DNA of 64,000 nucleotides, from the NCBI RefSeq assembly GCF_000213055.1, contig NZ_CM001165.1, positions 2,255,445-2,319,444 of the forward strand, given 5' to 3'. A program made the translations under genes and the position numbers. Positions 1 through 13,226 of the stretch are shown piece after piece (the stretch's first letter is position 1; each line of letters starts with the position of its first letter). Below the pieces are notes generated by a model that saw only the letters and a program-made list of their open reading frames with translations, was not told where the DNA came from and ran no database searches. Source of the DNA: Streptomyces sp. Tu6071 (GTDB lineage Bacteria; Actinomycetota; Actinomycetes; Streptomycetales; Streptomycetaceae).

Positions 1-801
1 GTCCACCATCCGGCGCATCTGCTCGGGGGCCGCGAACTTCTCGTCCTGCGACTCCGTGTAGATGTTGTCGGCGGCGTGCAGCAGGATGTCGACGCCCGTG
101 AGGTCGGCGGTGGCGAGGGGCCCCATCGCGTGGCCGAAGCCGAGCTTGCAGGCGAGGTCGATGTCCTCGGCGCTCGCGACGCCGGACTCCTCCAGCTTGG
201 CCGCCTCGACGACGAGCGCGGTGATGAGCCGGGTGGTCACGAAACCGGCGACGTCACGGTTGACGACGATGCAGGTCTTGCCGACGGACTCGGCGAACTC
301 CCGTGCGCGGGCGAGGGTTTCGTCGCTCGTCTTGTACCCGCGCACGAGCTCGCAGAGCGCCATCATCGGCACCGGCGAGAAGAAGTGCGTGCCGACGACG
401 CGTTCGGGGCGCGCGGTGACGGCGGCGATCTTGGTGATCGGGATGGCGGAGGTGTTCGAGGCGAGGACGGTGTCGTCCTTCACGATGCCGTCGAGGGCGC
501 GGAAGATCTCGTGCTTGACGTCGAGCTTCTCGAAGACGGCCTCGACGACGATCCCGGCCTCGGCGGCGACGTCGAGGTCCGTGGTCGTGGTGATCCGCGC
601 GAGCGCTGCCTCCGCGTCGGCGGCGGCGAGCTTGCCCTTCGAGACGAACCTGTCGTACGAGGTCTTGATGGCGTCCGTGCCCCGGGTCAGCGCCGCGTCG
701 GTCACGTCCCGCAGCGCCACCTCCCAGCCGGCCTGCGCGGCGACCTGCGCGATACCGGACCCCATGAGCCCGGCCCCGACGACGACGAGCTTCTGTGCCA
801 C
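1..801 (-). CDS. 3-hydroxybutyryl-CoA / 3-hydroxyacyl-CoA dehydrogenase, 3' end cut by window
   Basis: Cytosolic NAD(P)-dependent oxidoreductase acting on 3-hydroxyacyl-CoA (3-hydroxybutyryl-CoA in most actinomycetes), used in fatty-acid, butanoyl-CoA and PHB-type metabolism. The protein starts MAQKLVVVGAGLMG, with the Rossmann GxGxxG motif at residues 9-14, and 267 codons are present, so only the last few residues of a usual ~285-aa protein lie outside the window. I chose the GTG at 801 because AAAGGGG precedes it by about seven bases and the Rossmann fold begins at once. Whether it prefers short-chain substrates cannot be read from the sequence. Confidence 0.85.
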   Translation of the reverse strand, partial: MAQKLVVVGAGLMGSGIAQVAAQAGWEVALRDVTDAALTRGTDAIKTSYDRFVSKGKLAAADAEAALARITTTTDLDVAAEAGIVVEAVFEKLDVKHEIFRALDGIVKDDTVLASNTSAIPITKIAAVTARPERVVGTHFFSPVPMMALCELVRGYKTSDETLARAREFAESVGKTCIVVNRDVAGFVTTRLITALVVEAAKLEESGVASAEDIDLACKLGFGHAMGPLATADLTGVDILLHAADNIYTESQDEKFAAPEQMRRMVD

Positions 802-1093
802 TTCCGCACCCCTTTGTGTTGATTCGGCTGTGTTGACGGTCCGTCTTGTTCCGGCGTGTGGCCGTCCCGCGCGGACCGCTGCGGGGCCGCCTCGCGGTCG
901 TGCCGCCCTGGCGGCGACGGGGGCCGCTCGCGGCGCCCGCCGGTGACGCCGGTTCAGTCACCGGCCCCCGGCGGAGATTAGCGCCGTTGCGGCGCCCGGG
1001 GGCGACGAAGAGATGCGCGTCACGTCCCCCGGGACGCACATCACACCATCGCCCGAACCAGGCCGTGGGCGGGGCTCCCGATAGGCTGGCCGC
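802..1093. promoter_or_regulatory. Intergenic region with a leaderless-type promoter for the adenosyltransferase gene
   Basis: Non-coding stretch between two divergent genes. A -10 hexamer TAGGCT (1082-1087) lies six bases before the ATG at 1094 and no ribosome binding site is visible, so the transcript for the plus-strand gene probably begins at or next to its A of ATG. No clear -35 is seen. The rest is GC-rich with nothing I can assign. Confidence 0.45.
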
Positions 1094-1666
1094 ATGGTCC
1101 ATCTGACCCGTATCTACACGCGCACCGGCGACAAGGGCACGACGGCGCTCGGCGACATGTCCCGTACCGCCAAGACCGATCCCCGTATCGCCGCCTACGC
1201 GGACGCGAACGAGGCGAACGCCGCGCTCGGCACGGCGCTCGCGCTCGGGCGGCTCGACGCGGACGTCGCGGCGGTCCTGACGCGGGTGCAGAACGACCTC
1301 TTCGACGTGGGCGCCGACCTGTGCACGCCGGTCGTCGAGAACCCCGCGCACCCTCCGTTGCGCGTCGAGCAGGCGTACGTCGACCGTCTCGAAGCGGACT
1401 GCGACCGCTTCCTCGCCCCGCTCCCGAAGCTCGACAGCTTCATCCTGCCGGGCGGCACCCCCGGCGCGGCGCTGCTGCACCAGGCGTGCACGGTGGTGCG
1501 GCGCGCGGAGCGCTCGACGTGGGCGGCGCTGGAGGCGTACGGCGAGACGATGAACCCGCTCACGGCGACGTACCTCAACCGCCTCTCCGACCTGCTCTTC
1601 ATCCTGGCGCGGGCGGCGAACACGGAGCACGGCGACGTGCTGTGGGTGCCGGGCGGGGAGCGCTAG
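1094..1666 (+). CDS. PduO-type cob(I)alamin adenosyltransferase (ATR)
   Basis: Transfers the 5'-deoxyadenosyl group of ATP to cob(I)alamin, giving coenzyme B12 for adenosylcobalamin-dependent mutases. At 190 aa it has normal ATR length. The N-terminus has the PduO signature around residues 7-27 (TRTGDKGTTALGD then TAKTD), which forms the ATP-binding loop. The ATG lies six bases after a TAGGCT -10 element with no Shine-Dalgarno sequence, suggesting a leaderless mRNA. A tetR-family gene follows 67 bp downstream with its own -10. Family assignment is secure; which mutase it serves is not shown here. Confidence 0.9.
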   Translation: MVHLTRIYTRTGDKGTTALGDMSRTAKTDPRIAAYADANEANAALGTALALGRLDADVAAVLTRVQNDLFDVGADLCTPVVENPAHPPLRVEQAYVDRLEADCDRFLAPLPKLDSFILPGGTPGAALLHQACTVVRRAERSTWAALEAYGETMNPLTATYLNRLSDLLFILARAANTEHGDVLWVPGGER

Positions 1667-1733
1667 GGGCCGTCGTCACCTCCCCGTCGTCGCCCGGAGG
1701 AGCGAGTCCGGCGCGTTCGCTTACGCTGGACGC

Positions 1734-2339
1734 ATGCCTCGTGGAATCACCGCCAAGGGTCTCGCGACCCGACACCGCATCGTGGAGCACGCGGCGGAGC
1801 TGGTGCGGGAGCACGGGACGGGCGGGACGGCGCTGGAGGACGTCCGGCACGCGGCCGGGGTCAGCAGCAGCCAGCTCTTCCACTACTTCCCCGAGGGCAA
1901 GTCCGAACTGCTCCTCGCCGTGGCCCGCCGGGCGGGCGAGCAGATCCTGCTCGACCAGGAGCCCCAGCTGAGCGCGCTCGCCGAGGGCGGCTCCTGGCGC
2001 GCGTGGGCGGAGCGGGTCTACGCGCACTACGAGGCGCAGGGCCCGAACTGCGACCTGAGCGCCCTCACCGCGCAGCTCGGCATGGGCGACCCCGGCATCC
2101 GCGAGGTCGTCTCGGGCATGCACACCCGCTGGCAGGCCGCCCTCGCGGCGGGCCTGCGCGCCCACCAGTCCCGGGGCACGGCCCGCGCGGACACCGACCC
2201 GGACCGCGCCGCCGCCGCGCTCCTCGCCACCGTCCAGGGCGGCGTCCTCATGATGGCGAGCACGGACTCCTCGGCCCACCTGCGCGCGGCGGTGGAGACG
2301 TGGCTCGACGGCATGGGCGTCACCGAGGACGGGGACTGA
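1734..2339 (+). CDS. TetR/AcrR-family transcriptional regulator
   Basis: 201-aa one-component repressor. The N-terminal HTH covers about residues 9-55 (RHRIVEHAAELV, then GVSSSQLFHYFPEGKSEL), followed by an all-helical ligand-binding domain with the TetR_C-like composition of uncharacterised actinobacterial members. A -10 element TACGCT (1722-1727) is six bases before the ATG and no SD is seen, so it is probably leaderless. No obvious inverted repeat identifies its operator; its target may be distal. The ligand is unknown. Confidence 0.85.
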   Translation: MPRGITAKGLATRHRIVEHAAELVREHGTGGTALEDVRHAAGVSSSQLFHYFPEGKSELLLAVARRAGEQILLDQEPQLSALAEGGSWRAWAERVYAHYEAQGPNCDLSALTAQLGMGDPGIREVVSGMHTRWQAALAAGLRAHQSRGTARADTDPDRAAAALLATVQGGVLMMASTDSSAHLRAAVETWLDGMGVTEDGD

Positions 2340-2377
2340 GCCCGCGTCCCCTCAAGAGGCCGGCCCCGCTCCCGCGC

Positions 2378-2815
2378 TCAGACGCCGCCCCACCCGTAGA
2401 CGTGGCCGATCGTGAAGGAGACGACCAGGCGGCCGTCCTCGACCATGACCCGCCGGTACTCGTCCCAGTCGGGGTGCTCGCCGCGCACCGCGCGGTAGAG
2501 GTCGACGAGTTCCTCCACGCTCGCGTCGTCGGGGGCGGCGGCGACGGGGGTGAGCGAGGCGGTGCCCTCGTAGACCCCGTAGGCACCGCCGTCGGGGCGC
2601 GAGACGTAGAGGCTGATCCGGGGGTCGCGGCGCAGGTTGCGGACCTTGGCGCGGTCCTGGGTGGTGGAGAAGCGGATCCGGCCCGTGGCGGGGTCGTGGG
2701 CGAAGTCGACGGTGGAGACCTGGGGGCGGCCGTCCTTCTTCAGCGTGAGCACGCCGCCCCGGCCGTGGTCTCCGAGGAGCGCGAGGACTTCGGTGCGGGC
2801 GTCGTTCGAGGGCAT
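2378..2815 (-). CDS. PPOX-class F420-dependent oxidoreductase (split-barrel flavin/F420-binding protein)
   Basis: A 145-aa pyridoxamine-5'-phosphate-oxidase-fold protein of the F420-binding type (Rv1155-like) common in actinobacteria. Visible family features are the strand pair around VSTVDFAHDP and IRFSTTQDRAKVRNL, which lines the phosphate-binding groove, and the C-terminal half ending YRRVMVEDGRLVVSF. The ATG at 2815 gives the length usual for the family and excludes a much longer open frame running into the histidine kinase gene. The substrate is unknown; small members reduce quinones, biliverdin or unsaturated lactones. Confidence 0.8.
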   Translation of the reverse strand: MPSNDARTEVLALLGDHGRGGVLTLKKDGRPQVSTVDFAHDPATGRIRFSTTQDRAKVRNLRRDPRISLYVSRPDGGAYGVYEGTASLTPVAAAPDDASVEELVDLYRAVRGEHPDWDEYRRVMVEDGRLVVSFTIGHVYGWGGV

Positions 2816-2919
2816 GTCCGGTCCTTCGTTCGGTTGCTGCGGGCCCCGGTGGCCGAGGTCGCGGGCACCGGTTCGCGGCCGGGGTCCCCGCGACCGCACC
2901 CGGCACAACGCCGCCGGGG

Positions 2920-3483
2920 TCAACTTCGTTCCGCCCCGGGCGCCTTGTCCCCCGGCGCGCGCTGGGGCCACAGGACGTAGGAGAGCGCGATGAGGCCGTG
3001 GATGCCGAGCGCGCGCAGGGCCACGAACTGCCAGGAGCGGAGCGGGGCCGAGGCGTCCGCCTCGCCGACGTAGAGGATCGCGAGCTGGAGGAGACCGCAG
3101 GCGAGGGCGACGGCGAGGAGGGTGCGGAGCCAGAGGCGGACCTGGTGGACGGTGCGGGCGCGGCCGTGGCGCGGTGGCCGGGGCGGGCGCGGGCCCCCGG
3201 CGAGGCGGTGGCGGGCGTGGCCGTCGAGCCGGCGCAGCGTGGTGCGGCCGTACGCGACCGTGTATCCGACGTAGAGGGCCGCGAGGCCGTGGGTCCAGGA
3301 GGGCTCGGCGCTCCGGCGCAGGTCGAGGGCGGTCGCGGCGAGCAGCACCACTTCGAGCAGCGGCTCGACGAGCAGCACGGGGAGCCCGAGCCTGGGCCGG
3401 TGCGCCGCGTACCGCAGCAGCAGCCCCGCCGCGAGCAGCACCCAGAAGGCGACCTCGCACACGACGATCAGCGCGACGATCAC
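2920..3483 (-). CDS. Conserved integral membrane protein, function unknown
   Basis: 187 aa with about five predicted membrane helices: residues 1-25, 34-54, 66-82, a segment after a basic Arg/His/Pro-rich cytoplasmic loop (about 88-115), and two C-terminal spans. There is no catalytic motif that I recognise. It starts opposite to the plus-strand histidine kinase gene, separated by about 250 bp of repeats, so the two may share a control region. A role in sensing or transport would be a guess. Confidence 0.55.
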   Translation of the reverse strand: MIVALIVVCEVAFWVLLAAGLLLRYAAHRPRLGLPVLLVEPLLEVVLLAATALDLRRSAEPSWTHGLAALYVGYTVAYGRTTLRRLDGHARHRLAGGPRPPRPPRHGRARTVHQVRLWLRTLLAVALACGLLQLAILYVGEADASAPLRSWQFVALRALGIHGLIALSYVLWPQRAPGDKAPGAERS

Positions 3484-3495
3484 GGCGCTTCTCCT

Positions 3496-3601
3496 CTCTC
3501 CCCCGGCCTCGTGGTCCGAGCGACTCTCCCCCGGCCTCGTGGTCCCGGCGACCCCCGGCCTCGTGGTGGTCCCAGCGCCCCCGGCCTCGTGGTCCCAGCG
3601 T
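3496..3601. repeat. Four short imperfect direct repeats in an intergenic region
   Basis: The string CCCCGGCCTCGTGGTCC recurs four times, first at 3501, with spacings of roughly 25-30 bp. The frame stays open through them on the plus strand, which is why a longer upstream start for the kinase is possible on paper but unlikely. Confidence 0.6.
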
Positions 3602-3618
3602 CTCGCTCGCCCGCCGTC

Positions 3619-3646
3619 CCGGAATCGGCCCGCGTGCCGATTCCGG
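3619..3646. promoter_or_regulatory. 11-bp inverted repeat upstream of the two-component operon
   Basis: Perfect arms CCGGAATCGGC / GCCGATTCCGG with a 6-nt centre, 85 bp before the kinase ATG. It could be an operator for the response regulator encoded just downstream, or a hairpin isolating the two divergent genes; the sequence cannot decide. Confidence 0.4.
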
Positions 3647-3730
3647 CCTCAACGAAAGGCGCAGTTCCCGGGCACGTGCCCCTGCCCCGGGGACGAGGCC
3701 CCACCGCGCCCGCCGTGCTGTGATGGCCCC

Positions 3731-4921
3731 ATGCCGCCCGCGCCCCGCCGTCTCCGCGCCCTCCCCCGCCCCCACCGCGACGACGCGCTGCTCGCCGCCG
3801 CCGGGCTCGCGGGCGGGGTGCTCCTGTGGGCGCTCGGGGTCGCGAGCTACGGCGGGGTGCGCCCGCTCGGCGGGGCGTGGGTGCTCCTGCCGCTCGCGGT
3901 GGCCGTACTCGCCGGGCTGTACCGGCGGACGCTGCCGCGCGCCGGGTTCGCCGCCGGGTGCGCGGCGGTGCTCGCCGACCTGTTCACGCGCGGCTCGCTC
4001 GCGACCGTGCTGCTCGGCACGGACCTCGTCTACGCGGTCGTCGTGCACGGGCCGCCGCGCTGGGGCCGCGTGCTGCCGCGCGCGACCGCGCTCGTCACGC
4101 TGGGCGGGACGGCCGCGCTGCTCGTGTGGCTGCGCGAGCCGGCGGCGCTGCTGCTCGGCGCGTTCCTCGGCCTCGTGAGCTTCCTGCCCGCCTCCTCGGG
4201 CGCCGTCGTCCGGGGCCACCGCGAGGAGGCGCGCGCGGCGCGGCTGCTCGCCGAGCGGACCGCGCAGCTCGCCGAGCGCGACCGCGTCGAAGCGCTCGCG
4301 GCCGAACGGGCGCGGATGGCCCGCGAGTTGCACGACATCGTCGCCGGTCACCTCTCCGCGATCGCGGTGCACTCCTCCGCCGCGCTCGCCGCCGACGATC
4401 CCGCGCTCTCGCGCGAGGCGCTCGGCGTCGTCCGCGCGAACAGCGTCGCGGGCCTCACCGAGATGCGCCGCCTCATCCACGTCCTGCGCGCGGAGGACGA
4501 GGAGCCGGGCCCCGCTCCGCGCCTGTCGGGGATCGGTGCGCTCCTGCGGCGGGCGGACGAGGAGGGCGCCCGGCACGGGCTGCGGTTCCGGCTGGAGGAG
4601 GAGCCGGTACGCGTCCCGCTCCCCGCGCCGGTCGAACTCGCCGCGTACCGCATCGTCCAGGAGTCCGTGACGAACGCGCTCAAGCACGCGGCACCCGGCG
4701 AGGTGCGCGTCCGCCTGCGGCACGCGGACGGCCTGCTCCGCATCGACGTGACGAGCCCCCGCGCCCCGGACGCGGCCCCCCGCGCGCCCGGTGCCGGGGC
4801 CGGGCTCCTCGGCATGAGCGAGCGCGCGGCGCTGCTCGACGGGACCTTCCGCGCGGGCCCCGAGGACACCCGGTGGACCGTACGCGCCACCCTCCCCACC
4901 CAGGAAGAGGCCACCCGATGA
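3731..4921 (+). CDS. Sensor histidine kinase, HisKA_3 / NarL-type
   Basis: 396-aa membrane kinase that autophosphorylates on His and passes phosphate to the next gene's product. The N-terminal ~160 residues form four to five membrane helices with almost no extracytoplasmic loop, suggesting it senses within the membrane. The HisKA_3 phospho-acceptor lies in RELHDIVAGHLSAIA; the HATPase N-box is ESVTNALKHA and a G-box is GAGLLGMSER. The chosen ATG gives a start directly before the first helix. Its stop overlaps the regulator's start as ATGA, so the pair is translationally coupled. It resembles DesK/LiaS-like kinases; the stimulus is unknown. Confidence 0.88.
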   Translation: MPPAPRRLRALPRPHRDDALLAAAGLAGGVLLWALGVASYGGVRPLGGAWVLLPLAVAVLAGLYRRTLPRAGFAAGCAAVLADLFTRGSLATVLLGTDLVYAVVVHGPPRWGRVLPRATALVTLGGTAALLVWLREPAALLLGAFLGLVSFLPASSGAVVRGHREEARAARLLAERTAQLAERDRVEALAAERARMARELHDIVAGHLSAIAVHSSAALAADDPALSREALGVVRANSVAGLTEMRRLIHVLRAEDEEPGPAPRLSGIGALLRRADEEGARHGLRFRLEEEPVRVPLPAPVELAAYRIVQESVTNALKHAAPGEVRVRLRHADGLLRIDVTSPRAPDAAPRAPGAGAGLLGMSERAALLDGTFRAGPEDTRWTVRATLPTQEEATR

Positions 4922-5586
4922 CCACCCCGTCCCTTCCCTCGCGACCGCTGCGCGTCCTCGTCGCCGAGGACCACGCCTCCGTGCGCGCCGGGCTCGTCCT
5001 GATCCTGCGCGGGGCGCCGGGCATCGAGGTCGCGGGGGAGGCCGCGGACGGCGAGGAGGCCCTCGCGCGGGCCCGCGCCCTGCGGCCCGACGTCGTGCTC
5101 ATGGACGTGCGGATGCCGCGCCTCGACGGGGTCGCCGCGACGCGCGCGATCGTCGCCGAAGGGCTCGCCGACGTGCTCGTCCTGACGACCTTCGACCTGG
5201 ACGCGTACGTCTTCGGCGCGCTGCGCGCGGGAGCGGCCGGGTTCCTGCTCAAGACCGCCGAGGCCGGTGAACTCGTCGCCGCCGTACGGACCGTGGCCGC
5301 CGGGGAGGGCGTCGTGGACCCCGCCGTCACGCGCCGGCTGCTCGCGGAGTTCGCGCGCGGCGGTACGGGGCGGGAGCGACCGGCGCCCGAGGGCCTCGCG
5401 CGGCTCACGCCCCGCGAGCGGGAGGTGCTGAGCTGCCTCGGCGAGGGGCTCGGGAACGCGGAGATCGCGCAGCGGATCGACGTCGCCGAGGGCACGGTGA
5501 AATCCCACGTGAGCCGGCTGCTCGCGAAGCTGGAGCTGCGCAACCGCCTTCAAGCATCCCTCCTGGCCAGGGACTTGGGCCTTTAG
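4918..5586 (+). CDS. NarL/FixJ-family response regulator
   Basis: 222-aa DNA-binding regulator paired with the upstream kinase. The receiver domain (residues 11-128) has the acidic pair E17/D18 and phospho-acceptor D63 in VLMDVRMPRLDG, plus the conserved Lys in FLLKTAEAGEL. The C-terminal LuxR-type HTH starts LTPREREVLSCLGEG and includes NAEIAQRIDVAEGTVKSHV. ATGA overlap with the kinase. A chitinase gene follows on the same strand about 200 bp away but with its own well-defined promoter, so control of the chitinase by this pair is not implied. Confidence 0.92.
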   Translation: MTTPSLPSRPLRVLVAEDHASVRAGLVLILRGAPGIEVAGEAADGEEALARARALRPDVVLMDVRMPRLDGVAATRAIVAEGLADVLVLTTFDLDAYVFGALRAGAAGFLLKTAEAGELVAAVRTVAAGEGVVDPAVTRRLLAEFARGGTGRERPAPEGLARLTPREREVLSCLGEGLGNAEIAQRIDVAEGTVKSHVSRLLAKLELRNRLQASLLARDLGL

Positions 5587-5648
5587 GCGGGACGGCCGAC
5601 CAGGCGCTCGTCCCGGGCCGGTACCCGCGTACACCCCCCGGCCACTTT

Positions 5649-5690
5649 TGGTCCAGACCTCTTGACCGTTGGTCCAGACCTTTCTACGCT
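5649..5690 (+). promoter_or_regulatory. Chitinase promoter with paired 12-bp direct repeats
   Basis: Two exact copies of TGGTCCAGACCT at 5649-5660 and 5670-5681 flank a -35 TTGACC (5662-5667); a -10 TACGCT (5685-5690) lies 17 bp further. This is the layout known for Streptomyces chitinase promoters, where the repeats mediate chitin induction and glucose repression and resemble the DasR site. One repeat abuts the -35 and the second fills the spacer, so a bound protein would block RNA polymerase. Confidence 0.85.
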
Positions 5691-5790
5691 CCCCCCATCT
5701 GCGGTGAACATGCCACCTCCCGAGGGGCCGTGTTCACGGGCGTCGCAGGGTTCCACCCCCATCGTCGGTGCTCAACTCCTGGAGTACACC

Positions 5791-7656
<1,866 letters not shown>

Positions 7657-7692
7657 TCCGCACCACGCACCACTGAGCCACCCCCCGGGAAC

Positions 7693-7733
7693 GAAGCCGG
7701 GGAGACGGGAACGCCCCCCGTCTCCCCGGCTTC
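7693..7733 (+). terminator. Chitinase terminator hairpin
   Basis: Perfect 17-bp inverted repeat (7693-7709 and 7717-7733) with a 7-nt loop, 37 bp after the chitinase stop codon. Confidence 0.85.
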
Positions 7734-8128
7734 TCGCGTCGTGGGGGGCATGGGGACGGTGGGACGGCTTCTCGGTGCGGGGACGAGGCGCGCGGACGGC
7801 CGGACTTCCCACGTCACGGGCCAGGAGCGCGGGCGGCCGGGCTCGCCCCTTTACGCGCCAGGAGCGCGGGCGGCCGGGCTTCTCGCTTCACGGGGCTTCG
7901 GACGGCCCGGTTCCCCGACGCACGGGTCGCGGCCACTTGCCTCACGTGACGCGGCACAACGCCTCACGGTTCGTCGGCGACCGCCTCACGCGGCGCGGCC
8001 CACCACCCCACGGATCGCGGCACCTGTGCGTCGCCACGCCCCGGCTCCCCGCCACGGGACCTCCGCTCGCTCGTACGCCCGAAGTGCCCCCGTACACCGC
8101 GAGGTTGACGGCCACTCCCCCGCAGGCG
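7734..8128. repeat. Non-coding stretch with a duplicated 23-bp segment
   Basis: This stretch between the chitinase terminator and the DUF2550 gene holds no convincing gene. A 23-bp G/C-rich block beginning CCAGGAGCGCGGGCGG occurs at 7821-7843 and 7858-7880 (37-bp period), and degenerate copies follow. It looks like decayed intergenic repeat DNA. Confidence 0.5.
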
Positions 8129-8575
8129 CTACGCCACGTTCACGCGCTGCCCCGGAGGGGCCGCCTCCAGCCAGGCGAGGAAACCGGTCAGCGCGTCCTC
8201 GCTCATCGCCAGTTCGAGCCGGGTGCCCCGGTGGAGGCAGCCGAGCACCACCGCGTCCGACAGGAGCGCGAGTTCCTCCTCGCCCTCCGGCAGGCGCCGG
8301 TCGGTCACCTCGATCTCGGAGCGCTCCAGGAGCCGGCGCGGGCGGGGCGAGTACGAGAAGACGCGGAACCACGCGACCCGGTCGCCGTTGTAGCGGGCGA
8401 CCCCGTAGATCCAGCCCTTGCCGCCCGTGTCGCCGCGCGGCGGCGCGTTCCACCGCAGCGAGCAGTCGAAGGTGCCGCCCGAGCGCTGGATGAGCCGCCT
8501 GCGCAGCCCGAAGACGAACAGACCGGCCGCCACCAGGACCACGACCAGCCCGCACACAAGCAGAGTGAGGAACAC
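8129..8575 (-). CDS. DUF2550 family membrane-anchored protein
   Basis: 148-aa protein with one N-terminal membrane helix (residues 1-23) followed by a soluble domain starting at FDCSLRW and including WIYGVARYNGD and WFRVFSYSP. DUF2550 genes lie just after atpC in many actinobacteria, and the same order is kept here. Start GTG at 8575. The function is unknown. A terminator separates it from atpC, so it is not simply the last gene of the ATP synthase operon. Confidence 0.8.
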   Translation of the reverse strand: MFLTLLVCGLVVVLVAAGLFVFGLRRRLIQRSGGTFDCSLRWNAPPRGDTGGKGWIYGVARYNGDRVAWFRVFSYSPRPRRLLERSEIEVTDRRLPEGEEELALLSDAVVLGCLHRGTRLELAMSEDALTGFLAWLEAAPPGQRVNVA

Positions 8576-8645
8576 CGGTACCGACCTCCTCGCCTCTTCG
8601 ATGACGCTTGCGCGGGACCCTGGGGAAAGGGCTCGCCCTATGGTT

Positions 8646-8691
8646 TCAGCCGCGGCCCGGTCTGGACGAATCCAGGCCGGGCCGCGGCTGA
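8646..8691 (-). terminator. Terminator of the atp operon
   Basis: 21-bp stem: a perfect outer 15 bp (8646-8660 / 8677-8691) continued by six pairs, one of them a wobble, around a 4-nt loop that reads TTCG on the transcribed minus strand. It lies just after the atpC stop. Confidence 0.88.
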
Positions 8692-8715
8692 GGTACTACG
8701 TTATCGCGCGAGCGG

Positions 8716-9090
8716 TCAGTGCGACGCCGCCGCCCGCAGCCGGACCTCGGCCCGGCGCTCGGCGTGGGCGTCCGCGTCGGACTTCGCACGCTCCAGCGCG
8801 CGCTCGGCACGCTGGACGTCGATCTCCTCGGACAGCTCCGCGATCTCCGCGAGCAGGGACAGCTTGTTGTCCGCGAAGGACAGGAAGCCGCCGTGCACCG
8901 CGACGACGACGGTGCCGCCCTCGGTGGTACGGATCGTCACCGGGCCCGACTCCAGCACACCAAGGATCGGCTGGTGACCGGGCATGACGCCGATGTCGCC
9001 GGAGGTGGTGCGGGCGACGACGAGGGTGGCCTCGCCGGACCAGACACTGCGGTCCGCGGCCACCAGCTCGACATGCAGTTCAGCAGCCAA
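8716..9090 (-). CDS. atpC: ATP synthase F1 subunit epsilon
   Basis: 124-aa central-stalk subunit that couples gamma rotation to the c-ring and inhibits ATP hydrolysis. It has the N-terminal beta-sandwich (AELHVELVAADRSVW, GDIGVMPGHQPILG) and the helical C-terminal part rich in Glu/Arg/Ala (residues 84-118). It is the last gene of the atp operon, about 160 bp after atpD. Confidence 0.95.
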   Translation of the reverse strand: MAAELHVELVAADRSVWSGEATLVVARTTSGDIGVMPGHQPILGVLESGPVTIRTTEGGTVVVAVHGGFLSFADNKLSLLAEIAELSEEIDVQRAERALERAKSDADAHAERRAEVRLRAAASH

Positions 9091-9253
9091 GAGGTGCTCC
9101 TCGGGTCACCACCCGGCGCGCCGGCCGGGTGTGGGAAAAGATTCTACGGGGCGGGTACGGGCCCCAGGGGCTGCGCGCCCCGGGTCGGGGCACTCGCCCC
9201 GGGTGCCGACCGGCCGGGACGGTGCCCGGCCGGACGGCGGTGGAGCGGCGGGG

Positions 9254-11613
<2,360 letters not shown>

Positions 11614-11633
11614 GAGTCAGGTCCCTTCGGTCG

Positions 11634-13226
11634 TCACTTGGCGGCGGTCGCGGAGGCGTCGTCGCCCAGCAGCTGGCCGTCCGAGGTCTGGAACTGCTTC
11701 TTGAAGTCCTTGACCGCGTCGCCGACCGCCGTGAGGGTGTCGTCGGACATCTTGCCGCCCTCCTTGATGGAGGTCATGAGCGGCTGACGCGTCTGGTGCA
11801 GCCAGCCGAGCAGCTCGCTCTCGAAGCGGCGGATGTCCGCGACGGGAACCTCGTCCATGAGGCCGGTGGTGGCGGACCAGACGGAGACGACCTGGTCCTC
11901 GGTGGCCATCGGCTGGTACTGGTCCTGCTTGAGCAGCTCCACCAGGCGCTGACCGCGACCGAGCTGCGCCTTGGAGGCCGCGTCCAGGTCGGAACCGAAG
12001 GCCGCGAAGGACTCCAGCTCGCGGTACTGCGCGAGGTCCAGGCGCAGACGGCCCGAGACCTGCTTCATCGCCTTGTGCTGGGCGGAGCCACCGACGCGGG
12101 AGACCGAGATACCGACGTTCAGCGCGGGGCGCTGACCGGCGTTGAAGAGGTCGGACTCCAGGAAGCACTGGCCGTCGGTGATGGAGATGACGTTGGTCGG
12201 GATGAACGCCGAGACGTCGTTGGCCTTCGTCTCGACGATCGGCAGACCCGTCATCGAACCCGCGCCCAGGTCGTCGGAGAGCTTCGCGCAGCGCTCCAGG
12301 AGACGCGAGTGCAGGTAGAAGACGTCACCCGGGTACGCCTCGCGCCCCGGCGGGCGACGCAGCAGGAGGGAGACGGCGCGGTAGGCGTCGGCCTGCTTCG
12401 ACAGGTCGTCGAAGATGATCAGGACGTGCTTGCCCTCGTACATCCAGTGCTGGCCGATGGCCGAGCCGGTGTACGGGGCGAGGTACTTGAAGCCGGCCGG
12501 GTCGGAGGCCGGCGAGGCGACGATCGTCGTGTACTCCAGCGCGCCGGCCTCTTCGAGGGCACCGCGCACCGAGGCGATGGTGGAGCCCTTCTGGCCGATG
12601 GCGACGTAGATGCAGCGGACCTGCTTCTTGGGGTCGCCCGACTCCCAGTTGCCCCGCTGGTTGATGATCGTGTCGACGGCCAGCGCGGTCTTGCCGGTCT
12701 GGCGGTCGCCGATGATCAGCTGACGCTGGCCGCGGCCGATCGGGGTCATGGCGTCGACGGCCTTGTAGCCCGTCTCCATCGGCTCGTGGACCGACTTGCG
12801 CTGCATGACGGTGGGAGCCTGAAGCTCCAGCGCGCGGCGACCGCTGGTCGCGATCTCGCCGAGGCCGTCGATCGGGTTGCCCAGCGGGTCGACGACACGG
12901 CCGAGGTAGCCGTCGCCGACACCGACCGAGAGGACCTCGCCGGTACGCGTGACCGGCTGCCCCTCCTCGACGCCGCTGAACTCGCCGAGGACGATGGCAC
13001 CGATCTCGCGCTCCTCAAGGTTGAGGGCGAGGCCGAGTGTGCCGTCCTCGAACTTCAGCAGTTCGTTCGCCATCGCCGAGGGCAGCCCCTCGATGCGGGC
13101 GATGCCGTCGCCCGCGGTGGTGACAGTGCCGACCTCCTCGCGCGAGGCCGCGTCCGGCTTGTACGACTGGACGAAGTTCTCCAGTGCGTCCCGGATCTCC
13201 TCCGGCCGGATCGTGAGCTCCGCCAT
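11634..13226 (-). CDS. atpA: ATP synthase F1 subunit alpha
   Basis: 530-aa non-catalytic nucleotide-binding subunit with P-loop [13 protein letters not shown] and the family start [15 protein letters not shown]. The ATG at 13226 matches the family N-terminus; the frame stays open some 640 bases upstream but that part overlaps atpH and is not coding. It is separated from atpH by about 240 bp, the widest gap inside the operon. Confidence 0.98.
   Translation of the reverse strand: MAELTIRPEEIRDALENFVQSYKPDAASREEVGTVTTAGDGIARIEGLPSAMANELLKFEDGTLGLALNLEEREIGAIVLGEFSGVEEGQPVTRTGEVLSVGVGDGYLGRVVDPLGNPIDGLGEIATSGRRALELQAPTVMQRKSVHEPMETGYKAVDAMTPIGRGQRQLIIGDRQTGKTALAVDTIINQRGNWESGDPKKQVRCIYVAIGQKGSTIASVRGALEEAGALEYTTIVASPASDPAGFKYLAPYTGSAIGQHWMYEGKHVLIIFDDLSKQADAYRAVSLLLRRPPGREAYPGDVFYLHSRLLERCAKLSDDLGAGSMTGLPIVETKANDVSAFIPTNVISITDGQCFLESDLFNAGQRPALNVGISVSRVGGSAQHKAMKQVSGRLRLDLAQYRELESFAAFGSDLDAASKAQLGRGQRLVELLKQDQYQPMATEDQVVSVWSATTGLMDEVPVADIRRFESELLGWLHQTRQPLMTSIKEGGKMSDDTLTAVGDAVKDFKKQFQTSDGQLLGDDASATAAK

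Noticed and set aside
2816..4723. N-terminal extension of the F420-type protein to 4723
   Set aside because: It would overlap the membrane protein and histidine kinase genes; the family start is at 2815.
5662..5790. TTG start for the chitinase at 5662
   Set aside because: It is the -35 hexamer of the chi promoter, upstream of the predicted transcript start; the signal peptide begins at 5791 with a good SD.
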